Below are positions 46,701 through 58,623 of a stretch of 64,000 bases of DNA, piece by piece (positions within the stretch are counted from its first letter, which is position 1; every line of letters starts with the position of its first letter). The translations under genes and the position numbers were made by a program. Source of the DNA: Poronia punctata. Lineage: Eukaryota > Ascomycota > Sordariomycetes > Xylariales > Xylariaceae. Location: assembly GCA_022579005.1 (NCBI GenBank), contig MU401482.1, positions 148,788 to 212,787 of the forward strand. Reading direction: 5' to 3'. The notes beneath the pieces are model-generated. The model was not told the DNA's origin. It saw only the letters and a program-made list of their open reading frames with translations, and did no database searches.

Positions 46701-48136
46701 AAAAGAAACCATTGCCTTGCATAAACTGGGTTTGATTCATGGGAACTTTTGGTTGGGCGTCTGGTAATGGATAAGGAGGGGGGTCAATCGAGTCAAAAGC
46801 CGGATCTTTGGGCATACGAACTGTCGTTTGCGTTGAGCAAGAGAGATACTCATCATCATCTCGTGGGGTTCTATTGTGTTTGCGTTGCGTTGCGTTGCGC
46901 TGTCCATACTTGAATGGCTGGATCGGCCAATGTTAATGGGTTTTTTTCTTCCTTTTTTTTGTACATACATTTTACACAACACTCACTTTCTTCGACCTTT
47001 ATTACTGTGGATAAGGGACACCCCATTAGCTTTGGAAGGACATACGCAACGAAATTCATCTAGAGACAAGAGGAGGGACTCCTCTCTTGAGACTAGTTAC
47101 ATAACTACAACAAACTGGTAAAATCAAATGATCGGTTTATTTGAGTACATCTATTTGGCTATTACTAGTCTAACCTCGGGTTAAATCACTGTGTCTTAGG
47201 GTGTTGCTTTTAATATGGCTTTCCTTTGGATGTAGTGAGATGTAATATGTAATAATAAATGTGAAGTGTGATAGATGAGTAAGTAGATAGCAATCATTCC
47301 TTTGTTTCAGAGGCAACAGGTCAAAATAATCTCCTGTTCCTTAAACAAAAACTTGCAAAAGCCCAAGTAATAAATTATATACCTACTCGTAACCTTGGCC
47401 GACTGTCTAGGTTATCTGGAGTTCTTTGACCAAGTACGTGCGTATCTAGTGCAACAACATTCTTCCCCTTGATAGAACAAATGAATAACAAGCTCAACAG
47501 GTTTACTAACCTAGGTTAGTCTACTGTTTATAGGCCTGGACAAGAGCTGTTTAACAGCGGGGGTAAATGGAGTCAGCAACAAGCGCAAGCGCTGCTCCGA
47601 CTACGGCTATAGGTTGTATCAAATGAACGAGCACATGCTGGTCCGCTGTGCAACGATTTCCATTCAAGCCCGCTCGCTGTCTTCCTGTTCTCGGCCCAAA
47701 CCAACTGCAGTGAGCCCTCACATATTCGGATAGGGAGGCGTCCACGTGTATAGTCCTACTTAAGTACCTACCCAGATCACATATACGGCGTATTGGATCC
47801 TATAAGCCCTGATCACAAAAACCCGCATATGACATGGACGGAGTGGACGAACGGCGTTAACATGGCGCCGAGCAAGATGACGTGAGGAAGGTACCGAGAG
47901 AGCGAGATATACATGGTATATTGTCCTACGTCAGTGCCGCGAAGAGGACAGGTAAGGTTTGGCTGTTTTAACTGTGTCTGAATTATGGTGTTGTCGCGGA
48001 AATAATTGGGCTTGAAGAAGGTTTTTATTTATACTATGACAAGACGTTGCACTCTCGAGAACAATTGGGCCTGCATACTTATTATATGTCTTACAATTTA
48101 TCAACCAACCTGTATCTTCCCAAAACCATATCTTAA
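46701..48136. other. Intergenic between convergent genes
   Basis: 1.4 kb between the 3' ends of the ferric reductase and the PKS. No coding frame is supported. A GCGTT pentanucleotide repeat lies near 46881-46898. Confidence 0.6.
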
Positions 48137-51100
48137 CTAAGCCTTGACCTGGGCCAACGCATCGTCCACTATCTTGCCACCCAGCGCACTCATAGTCATG
48201 CTTTGATCCAGCAGTTTCAACATACTGATGTCCGTCTTCAGGACATCGACGAACCAGTTGCGCAGCTCGGCCGCAATCAGGCTATCAACGCCATAGTCGG
48301 CAACCGACTTGGTCGGGCTGACACCCTCTGGGTCGATGAACAGCATGCTGGCCACAGTCTCAGCAATGGCCCGCTCGACTACGGCTACAGTCAAGTCACG
48401 CTCGCCGGCGCGGATGCCGGCTTCGATCTCTTGCTGGATGCGAGCTGCGCTCGACTTGCCGCCGCCGGCACCCGACTCCTGCGCGCTCTGGTCCAGCGCG
48501 TACTGCTGCGCATCAGCAAAAGCGCGCATGACGGTAGACACACGCGCGTCGCTGTACCAGCGAGGCGTCGATCCTGTGTCGCCCTCACTGTTCTGAAGCT
48601 TGGCTAACATGGCCGCTGGGTCGAGACAAGTGACGAGGTTGGCGGCGCAGAGCGGATCGATCGAACTTCTCGCCACCGAGGAAGAGTCGCTTCCGGTCGA
48701 CAAGAATGCTGGCTCGAAGAGGGCGAGGAACTGCCTCTCGTTGAGCGTGAGCGTCTTGTTTCGCTCAAAGGTGGCGACGGTGCTCCGGTTGGAGCCCGTG
48801 TCGCCCAAGTCGCGGATCAGACTGAACGACATGGTCGACGCAGGTAGACCCAATGCGCGACGGTGCCGCGCGAAAGCGTCCTGGAAGTTGTTGGCAGCCG
48901 TATAGGCGGCCTGTGTGGCTAAAGCATACACGGACACCAAGGTTGTGGTCATGACGAAGAAGTCCAGTGGCAGTCCGACCGTTGCTTCGTGCAGATTCTT
49001 CGTACCTTGTACCTTGGCTGCGAGACCGTCTTGCCATCGCTCAGGCGTGAGTTTATCAAACGACAAGTCGTGCCACGAGACAGCCGCATGGACAACGCCT
49101 CGGATCGGATGGGAGGCCTTGGCAAGGACAGCCTTGATTTGGTCGAGATCGGTGACATCGCAGACAGCAGAAGTTACCTCCACACCGAAGCCAGCGAGTT
49201 TGTCGACGAGAGCTTTGGCGTCGGGAACACTCTCGATGGACCGTCGGGACAAGAGCATCAGGTGGCGCGCACCACGATCAACCATCCACCGTATGATCGA
49301 CTGACCTAGACCTCCCAATGCGCCGGTAACGACATAAGTGGCATCGGCAACAAACTGAACCATGGGCGCCGACTTGGCCATTTTTACCTGGGATTCAGGC
49401 TGCGCGAAACTTACGATTAGCTTGTCTGTGGCACTACTCTCGGACTTGGAGAAGGCAGTCAGGACGTCCGGTAAAGCTGCCACGTCGGTGGGGGCCCCAC
49501 CAAAAGGTCGGGCTGGCTTTAGAAGGCCGTGACGGTCGTACCCCTCGACGCCTTGAAGGAGTCGGCTACCAAGGGCCGGGTTTGTCTGGAGCAGGGAAGC
49601 AAGATCGACGACGGAGAAGATGGCGTTCCTCTCGGCCAACAAGCCCATATCTAGGCCATCCATAGAACTCTTCGACTCTATCCTCCCCACATGGATGAGA
49701 TGGCCGGGGGCTTTGAGGCATGAAGGCGTTGCGTATAGCAACTCCAAGTCAGCTTGCGCTGTGCTCAGAATGATATCGAAGCCACCCTCTTTCTTGGTTG
49801 CGCCCGCAGCTTGACGCAGATTTGCCTCGCGATCTGACGATGAAAATACGTGCTGTGGCTCGATGCCGGTCCCACGGGCGAGCAAGGCGGCATCTTCAGA
49901 GTTATTCACGACTGCAAAGACATCGGCGCCCTTAGCCTTGGCGACGGAGATAGCTGCAAGTCCAACCGGCGTGATAGCTGACTGAACCAGCAACGTCTTC
50001 CCCGACCATGACGACTCGGCTGCAGGAAGGCGAACGACGTGTTCCAGAGCGTAGAGTACAGCGGCATACGCCTTAAGCACGGTGAAAATCTGCGACGCGT
50101 CGGCACCGTGTTGGAGTTTGAGGGTAAGAGCGGCCGGAACACGTGCAGAGTTGCCGATGCAAAAGCGACCCGTGCGTAAGCCACACACAGCATCGCCAAT
50201 TTCGAGAGCTCCACCGACACCAGCGCCCACTGCAGCCACAGTTCCCACAAACTCGCACAAGCTGCGCGTGGTATCGACACGCCCCGACCATGCCTCCAAG
50301 TCGGCATGTTCCAATCCGACCGACGTCACTTGGACGTCGATGTAGCCTTGCGGAAGCGGCGTCAGATATTCTTTGTCGGGCGCAAAGTACAACGAACCGA
50401 GGACTCCCGGTGTTTCGAACGCGGCACGTATGGCACCGTGCTTGCTGATGGGAAGTAGCTGTGTTTCCGTAGCTCCCAGACTGCGATCATCCGAGGCGTG
50501 GTATTTGTATGGCACAGGCAGCTCATTTTCGGATACTGCTACGAATCGACTGACCCAGGATGCGCCGTCTTGCCAGACGAATTCGCGATCCGATGGACTG
50601 TCGTCCTTTGTCGTCTCCTCGGTGCCGGCCGCATCGTTCTTGAGAAGATCAAGTGCCTGATCAGCGATGAACTTTGTGAGATGTTCCATTTCAGTGTCGT
50701 TTCCACTCGACACTACGAAGTTGTCTCCGTCGATGTCGATGGAAACGAACTGGCCGGTCGGGTTCTCCGTCTTCAACACGCGAAGCAATCCGGCGACCAA
50801 CGCGCCGTCCGGATTGCGCCCCTTGACGAAGCCGGTGCTTGTGAGGACGATCATACCGGCTGTAGTACGCGCCAAGTGCTGGAACGCAGCGAGGTCGTCG
50901 CCGCTTAGGTGGAGGTGCTTGTTGTCGAGGAATACAGCCACGTGCGAGCCCTGCGCTATACTCGAAACCCTGTCGAGGGGTACGGGATCGGTTGCAGTCC
51001 CGCGGTCTTGCAGAGCTCGTCCGAGTCGCGGCAATAGAGGTGGGACGACCTCGTCGGATCCATCGTAGAGAAGATGCACCGGCGGCCCGAGATAGGTAGA

Positions 51101-54100
51101 AACGATGGTGGAGGTGACGTTATATGGTGCGGGGAAATCGTCGAGCACTAGCTCCGCGCCCGAAAAGCCAGCAGCCCGCAAGTTCTTGTCCCATGTCTCG
51201 AGGTTCATAAACGGGCCGTCCAGACGGCCGTCAGGAATACCGTCCCAGAAACCTGTAAATGTGCCGACAACCACGGTGGGAACGACAAGCTCGGCAGTTG
51301 TCTCCTCCAAGATCAACTTACCTCCAGGCTTCAGGAGTTTGGCGACGTGAGACAGGGTCCTCTTGATATTTGACGATACGTGAAGGACTTGGCATGCGAC
51401 CACAACGTCGTATACACGCTCATAGCCGAGGGTCTCGGGGTCTTGCTCGATGTTAAGCACATTATAAACCATGCCGTCGTGGCCTACGTCACCCAAACTC
51501 TCCTGGGCGGTGGTCAGGAAACCGGGAGTGATATCCGTAAAGGTGTAGTCCTGGAAACTCTTGATTCCGTTGGGGCCACGGAGGGCGCCAAGGGCGACAC
51601 GGGTAGCACCGCCTGTCCCGCCGCCAATCTCGAAATACCGCAAATTCGGATTCGCATGTCCGAGGCATTCGACGATGCGGTAGAACTGGGGGTGCGCCCC
51701 CGTCATCAACAAGCCTTTCTCATAGAGCGGCGTGAGCAAGCCCTTGGAGATATACAGATCGATGGCGGTGCGGTTTCCCGCTAGCACATCACCTATGTTG
51801 TCGTTGAAGAGCCTCATTGTCTGAATCTCCATGATATCGGGTGCCTGAGCGGCTAATTCTTCGATCTTGGCTTGACGCTCTTGGAGCGAAAGCGTCCCGA
51901 ACTCGCGCTGAATCTCATTATCGTCGCTTGTTCCACGGCGTTTGATCCAGTCGAAGAAGTGGCCGACCTCCCCGGTAGGTTTTGGTTCTGGCTCTGTCGC
52001 GTTCGGCCCGGCAAAGGTTTCATAAATGTTGCAGACAATGGAATATGCCATCTTCTCTACAACGGCCATGAGCGGCGCTACCTTGCTGTTCTCGGGCGTG
52101 GGGGGGAATAATGCGCGGCACTGAGCGTTGCTGAGTGTCCGGATATCGGGCTTCCAAACCAGGCGCGTGAAAGGGCTGCTATAGACCTTTTGCAACGACT
52201 GGGAGGCGTGGGAATAGCTGGTGCATTTAAGAGCATCTACCTGTAGGAGCTCGTGACCTTCAGGCGTCACCATGGTGAGGTCGAGGTATGCGCCACGGAG
52301 GCCGCGTCGTTCACCTCGGGCAATGGCAATGGCCGATTCAAGGTCTTTCGGTATGTTTGCACTTAGGTACAGCTGGGATATTTGCACGGGCACAAAAGCC
52401 GTGCTGGCCTCGTCGGGAAGTCCCTTATGGCAGGCGATAAGACCTAGCTGAATCGCACCGTCGAGCGAGGCAGGGTGCAACAAGTAAGCGGATTCGCCTC
52501 CTTTGATAGTACCCTCTGTGGTCTTCAACGCCACCTTGGCGGAGACCTGGTTTTCGATCTGCGTATCAGCTCGGATCTCAGACAGAGGTTGGAACGTTGC
52601 GCCATATCCAAGGCCGATGGCCGCGAACTTCTTATACCACCCATTTGCATCAGCCGTCTTCCCGGTCGAGTGACTCATGCCCAGCCCAGAATCTGAAGAG
52701 GATGCCGGGAGACGCTCAGAGAACTCCAATCTGATAGACCCGGTACAATGCTCAGTCCACTCTTGAGATTCGCGGGACACGGAGCTGACTGAAAAGGTAG
52801 CCCAGGTCGACTTGCCCGCGTCAATATCCGAGAGTTCCACACTGGTAATTATCTCGACTCCATAGTCGTCCTCGGGGATTGGCAGGCTAGACTTGATCGC
52901 GACGTTTCTCAGAGAATAGCCCGTGGCCGCCGGCTTCGGTTGCGGTAATTCCCCATAGATGCGAGAAGCCGCTTCGACGGCCAAGGCTACATAGCCTGCA
53001 GCAGGGAAGACAGCATCGGGAAGCAGGCGGTGGTCAGTAAGCCAGGGAACATCTCGTGTGCGCAAGATATTGCGCCATTGTGGCCGCAGCTTTGCCGTAC
53101 CGACGACCTTGGAGCCCAGTAGATCGTGTCGGGCCACTTCGCGGTACCGATACTCCTTGCTCAATCGGTTCTCGTGGTACAGGACCGGCCCATACGTATA
53201 TTGATAGGCTGGGAGGTCCACGGCGATAGTGCCGTGTATGAGTGCACCATTGGCACCATCAACAGCGTTGACGGCCGCCAAGTCTATGCTTGCGTTCAAA
53301 GAAAGTAAGTTGCCGGCAAGTTCCAGCATAGCCTGGCAGCCATCCGCTTGACGCTTCATCGTTGACCCGTACGAAACCGCGGCGGACTTGTCGATCTTTT
53401 TGAGAATCTGATCGATGGGAGACTTCAGAGCTGGGTGTGGACCGATCTCGACGATTACCTGTACCTCGTCCAGACTCGCGAGCTTCTCCACCGCCTCTGA
53501 GAAACGCACGGGCGACTCCAAGTTGGCTCTCCAGTATGAAGGTCCGGCGAAGTCCCTATTGGAGAGATCCTTGTGGGGGGTGACGGACGAAATCCAGGGA
53601 ACCCTCTGGTAGCGCTCTTCATCGTCTATCTTGCTGATATGCGTCAGGCCCTCTGAGAGTAAGAAATCATACTCGCGGCCCAACGGAAGCATGTGATGTG
53701 AGTGGTAAGCATTTCCTCCTGTTTTCAGAGCCCGGTTGAACACACTGGCCTCGTTCAATGCACCCGAGACCTCCTGAACGGCCTCGGTATCGCCTGATAG
53801 CGTCACACTGCCTGGGGAGTTGTATGCTGCAATCCTCACTTTATCTTCCTTCCCAGCTAGGTAGGGCAGTGTTTCCTCTGGTCCCAGGGCTACCGCCAGC
53901 ATCAAGCCCTCTTGCCTGTTCTTGGCAACGGCTTTACCACGCAGGTATGCCGCGACAATTGCCTGGGCTGCCGACAGATGTCCCGAGGCATAGGCTGCCC
54001 CTATCTCTCCGGATGAGTGTCCTGCCACGGCCACGGGTCTTACGGACCAGGACGCGAGAAGGTCGACAAGGCCGACTTGTAAGGCCGTGCATGCCGTCTG

Positions 54101-56370
54101 TGATACTTCGGCCATCTGAATCAGATCCGGCTCACATTTACCAGAGAGTATATCCGCCAAGGTCCAAGGGGGCGGTGTTGGTAGACTGTGGAGCACGTCG
54201 TCTAAATAGGAGATGGCGGTCCTGAATACATGGTACTCGAACAGCTCGGCACCCATGGCCGGCCATTGCGCGCCTTGGCCTGTAAAGACAAAAGCGACCC
54301 TACTCGGTTCGAGCGGACTCTTCTGGACCTTGACGCCCTCGGCTGCGAGCCCTTCAGCCGGCGAGTCCTTGTTGACGATGCGGAATGTGCGATGTGGCAG
54401 TCGAGAACGTTTGGTTCCGAGTGTGTAAGCAACGTCTGCCAGCGAGAATCCATCGATGGCTTTGCCAAGAGCCTCGATGTTCAACTTGAGCGAGTCTTTG
54501 TTGTGGGCCGAGAAGGGTAGAAGTACCCACTGACGGGTATCGATACCGGCTGATCTCTTCGTCTCTAGAGGTTTTGTGATGGGATGATGGTGATTCTTCG
54601 AATGCCCATTTCCGCTCCCGTTGGTGGCCGTGACGTTGGTTCCATTCGTGCCGTTGGTTCCATTCGTGCCGTTGGTTCCATTCGTGCCGTTGGTTCCATT
54701 CGTGCCGTTGGTTCCATTCGTGCCGTTGGTTCCATTCGTGACACTGGTTCCATTCGTGCCATTGGTTCCATTCGTATTGGTCTTGCCGTTGGCAGAAGAC
54801 CTTTGGTACACACCAGGCTTGACATAGTCGGGAAATAAGGTGTGCACATCGTCTATGATGCAGTGTCCATTCGCACCGCCGTATCCAAAGGAATTGATAC
54901 TGGCACGACGGACCTCGTTCTCGGGCCACTTGATCAAGTCTTGAACCACCTTGACATTCGCCGCGTCAAAGTCGATGTTTGAATTTAGTGTGTCGAGGGC
55001 GTAGATGGGCGGTATGGCGTCGTGCTCGAGAGACAGCACCACTTTCATTATCGATGCCAGCGCACTAGAGCCCTCGGTACTGCAAATAATCGGGTTAGCA
55101 TCAATCGATATCGAGTCGAACAATCTGGGTCGTATGATACGTACTGTCCCAAGTTCGTCTTCACCGACCCGATCAAAAGCGGACTGCCCGCGGGCCGCTC
55201 CTTGGCGAACACATTACCTACGGCTGCTACTTCCAGCGGATCACCTACGTAGGTGCCAGTGCCGTGGCACTCGAAGTAGCTCGTTTCTGAGAAGGGCAGG
55301 TTTCCCGCGTTACGGTAGGCCTCTCTGATCACGGCTTCCTGTCCAGCAGGGCTCGGCCGTGTAATGCCTCCTGTCCGTCCGTTGGCGTTCATGGACGACC
55401 CTCTAATGAGGGCCCGGATAGGCGACCCATCCGCCACGGCCAAGGTCGCTCGTTTGAGATATATTGCGCCGTAGCCCTCGCCTCGTGCATATCCCTGAGC
55501 CTGGGCGTCGAAGGTGTGTGAACGGCCCGAGGCCGACAGGGCACCGAGTTTGTCCAAAGCAATCTGAACGCCGGGGTCGGCGATCCAGTTTGCTGATGCC
55601 ACCACGGCTGCATCGCAATCACCTGCGCGAATGGCATTCATAGCCAGATGCAGAGCATACATGGACGATGAACACGCCGTGTCGACTGTGAGACTGTTGT
55701 TTGGACACGGAATCAGCGCCTTGCTTGGGAAGGATATCCAAGTACATGTACGTTTACACATTTCGGATGGTTCGGATGTTCATACCTTGGCCCGTTGAGA
55801 TTGAAAACATAACTTATACGGTTGGCCAATATGCTGGTACCAGCGCCAGTAAATGCGTATGGCCGTGGGTTATCCCAGTCCCGGGATTGGATCATCCAGT
55901 GGTCGAGACAGAAATTACCGACAAAGACGCCAGTACGCGTCCCCGAGATGCTTTCCCACGTCTCGCCGCCGTTCTCCAGGGCCTCGTAGGTGACCTCGAG
56001 AAGCTTTCTCTGTGAAGGGTCCATGGTGTCTACCTCTAGCCCCGTTATATTAAAGAATGAGTGGTCAAACAACCGGGCATCTTCGTCGGCCAGATATGCG
56101 CCGCGCATAGCAACAGTTCCTGGCCTGTTCGTGTTGGGATGGTGAAAGCCACGGGTGGAGAATCGAGGGCTATCAAATTCCCTCCAGCCATCGACTTTGT
56201 CTTTCAGGAACTCCCACAGCTCAGGGGCGTTTCGAACGCCGCCGGGCCATCGACACCCTGCGAAGAGATCTCTCTTAGTATCATTGTGCTAATAATGAGA
56301 ATAGAAACTGGAACCAGGACTCACCCATTCCCACGATGGCCACTGCCTCGTGTTGTTCTTGAGCTGACAT
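48137..56370 (-). CDS. Highly reducing polyketide synthase (KS-AT-DH-MT-ER-KR-ACP)
   Basis: Iterative type I PKS, 2669 residues. Exons: 56370..56325, 56257..55786, 55693..55145 and 55079..48137. Each join restores a conserved motif: GMG/CRWPGG, NGP/SLTVDTACSSS and NLG/HTEGSS. KS (about 10-430) has Cys in DTACSSS, His in ECHGTGT and His in NLGHTEG. AT (about 620-940) has GQGAQW and GHSSGE. DH (about 1005-1320) has DHRLLPDAVFPAAGY and HPASLDGAIQ. MT (about 1500) has EIGGGTGG. ER (about 1905-2240) has an altered cofactor loop. KR (about 2265-2465) has GALGGLG and the Tyr in QAAYTAANN. One ACP (about 2600) has GVDSL. There is no thioesterase or condensation domain. An Asn-Gly-Thr repeat sits in the KS-AT linker. 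The product is probably a methylated, reduced linear chain, but cannot be named. Confidence 0.95.
54638..54781. repeat. 18-bp coding minisatellite, Asn-Gly-Thr linker
   Basis: Eight tandem 18-bp units begin GGTTCCATTCGT. The first five are identical and the last three diverge. On the minus strand each encodes two Asn-Gly-Thr triplets. It lies in the PKS linker between KS and AT, so length changes by whole units keep the frame. It also keeps several frames open on both strands, which explains spurious ORFs here. Confidence 0.95.
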
Positions 56371-56752
56371 GGTAGGTAAGTTTTGTTGAATGATATCTTG
56401 GGTAATTGGTACGTTGAGTTTAACTGTTGAAGGATGAAAAGAGAGATCAACTGATGTTTATTACGTTGGCCTAGCTGATGATTTATCTAGTTTTATAGAC
56501 CTCACATCTTCGCCATCATCTGGAGAGATACAAGCCGTCCGCGTAACCAAGGGGTATCGCCCGATATCCCTGATTCGACACCCCCGGACAACCTCCTCAT
56601 GCTGAGATACCTATCTGCCAGAGCGATCTACCAAGACAAGCATAGATGCCCGAATACACCATGTCGACACACAACCCGTTATCAGAACGCCAAACTCTTT
56701 TGAGCATCGTAATGCAGCAGCACATCCTCTACCTCTCTCGACAGAGGATGAG

Positions 56753-56800
56753 ATGCGTCGATGCGTCGATGCGTCGATACGTCGATAAGTCGATAAGTCG
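56753..56800. repeat. 8-bp tandem repeat upstream of PKS
   Basis: Six units: three of ATGCGTCG, then ATACGTCG, then two of ATAAGTCG. It lies about 0.4 kb upstream of the PKS start. Confidence 0.9.
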
Positions 56801-57634
56801 TTACGCCGTAAAATCCCGACAAGATATTAGTCATGCTATATGATACCATCATATGATCAATAAGCACGTCACTGATCATCGTCCGTCCGGTCTAGAGCAC
56901 CGTCCATGCGGGCGTCTTTCTCTATTCCGCACCTACAAAGAAGGTGAAAAGTTGTCTATGCATGCCAATTACGGGGTAAGATCTAGACAGATGCTGGAGG
57001 AAGGGGATTTTCAGCTCCGTGGCCCGGACCGACCATTATTTCCATCCGAGAAAGGACTATACATCGAACAGATGGGGCCTGGTCAGGCCGCGATCGTATC
57101 TCTTTGGGGACGTGCCAGGCATAAAGTCGGTGAGTAGAGCGACTCTGTTCCCGTGTTGAGGCATACGCGACTTTGTCGCCCTTCCTGCGTGGGAGAACAG
57201 CAGGGATCCATGTGGGGTTTCCTGTGTCTCGCGTCATCGTGATGCAAAATATGCTGTAAGCCGCATGAGAACCTCGCCGAAGAAGACTCATGTTATCATT
57301 AGCCTATTGCTGGCTAGATGGGCAAGAAGAAAAGGCTACAAGGTGTTGGCGGAAAGGGCGTACAGATCCCGAAAAGGGAGGACAAAACGCGAAGATTGCG
57401 GCTGGACAAACCGGCCACATGGAACATCAGACCAGGCCCCCCGTGGCTCAAGCGGCAATCCTACAAGTAAGTATGCATGTGTGTAGGATCTGACAGTTAT
57501 ATAAGCGTGCTGGGGTTCGAGGCAGCGGCATGTACATGCGCAACGGTTGGGCCCAGATAAGGTTGTTTCTTAAACGAAGTGTCCCGCCCTACACCCCCTA
57601 AATCTGGAGTGCGTACACTGAGGGGAAACTTACT

Positions 57635-57815
57635 GCCCTGGCAGGTCAATTCCAAAGGTAATGGCCCTAGCAGGTGAATCCCAAAGGTCATGGCCATGGC
57701 TAATGTGGGTCATTCGAAGGGCCCTGGCTAAGTAAGTAATGTATGTCATTCAAAGGGCCATACCCTGGCTGGTCAATTCCAAGGGTCATGGCCCTGGCAG
57801 GTCAATTCCAAAGGT
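57635..57815. repeat. Imperfect minisatellite, about 30-bp units
   Basis: About six degenerate direct copies built on GCCCTGGCAGGTCAATTCC followed by AAAGGTCATG. Copies start near 57635, 57664, 57693, 57721, 57757 and 57791 and vary from about 28 to 36 bp. Confidence 0.8.
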
Positions 57816-58342
57816 GTAGCTAATAAGTATGTAGACATGTAGGTTAGTACCTAAGGTAGCTTGTCTATAGCACAGCCACACACCAAGCATCAGATTCCCG
57901 AAAGTCTTGGCCTTTCTATACCAAATTCTTTTGCGGTCTTGAGCATTTGTTTTGAAAGCGGGGCAAGTACCTTACCTACAGTACCTAATCCTGTAATGTT
58001 TTTTTTTCCTGTTGTAGCCTGCCCCTGCCAAAGTTTTGCGGCAAAGTTTTTGGTGGCAGCTCAGGTAATGATTCCATCCCTCTCAAAATCGAGGGGCATG
58101 GGGGGTTAACCAATCAGATGTTTTAGGGTTACATTTTATCCCTTTTAGGTAAGTAGTAATAAGAGGTTGCGGTTAACTGTAGGCAGGTACCTTGTTACTT
58201 GTTGTATTATTAATGACAATCTGTCTAGGATTAAAAAGGTTGTAGAAGTGGTGAGAACATGAAAATTTATATGAGATTTTGAAGCAAATCCTGTCCCCCC
58301 CTTTTCGTATCTATTTGGGGGGGGGGGGGGGGGGGGGGTTTT

Positions 58343-58449
58343 CTAATTTTTATAAGTAAACGTATTTAATTTTTAAAAGATAAAATTATAATAGGGGGTT
58401 GGAATTTTGCCGTTTTTTTAACCCAACCAAAAACNNNNNNNNNNCGCCG

Positions 58450-58499
<50 letters not shown>

Positions 58500-58603
58500 C
58501 CCCCCCCCCCCCCGCCCCTCAGCTAATTTGTAGATCTACACGTAGATATTGTTTAAAAGATCTAATTCTACTAGGGTCTTGGAATGATGCCGTTTTTGGA
58601 ACC
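58343..58603. other. Assembly gap with duplicated flanks
   Basis: Ten N at 58435-58444, preceded by a 22-G run (58317-58338) and followed by a roughly 49-C run (58450-58498). The 81 bases at 58343-58423 align without gaps to 58523-58603 with scattered mismatches, many of them G or C replaced by T or A on the left. This looks like a low-quality duplicate of the right flank rather than biological sequence. Confidence 0.8.
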
Positions 58604-58623
58604 GAGCCTCTAACCTGGGTGGG

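Larger units (their letters stand above)
56371..58623. other. PKS-MFS intergenic region
   Basis: 2.25 kb. The left part is the PKS promoter. Contains an 8-bp tandem repeat (56753-56800), a roughly 30-bp minisatellite (57635-57815), long G and C runs and a 10-N gap. No gene is supported; small ORFs overlap and lack coding texture. The right end is the 3' region of the MFS gene. Confidence 0.6.

Noticed and set aside
54584..54838. Plus-strand ORFs with Val-Pro-Phe or Gly-Ser-Ile-Arg repeats
   Set aside because: They are translations of the 18-bp minisatellite in other frames, opposite the PKS.
56753..57815. Tandem repeats as CRISPR-like array
   Set aside because: The units are contiguous, without unique spacers, and the organism is a fungus.
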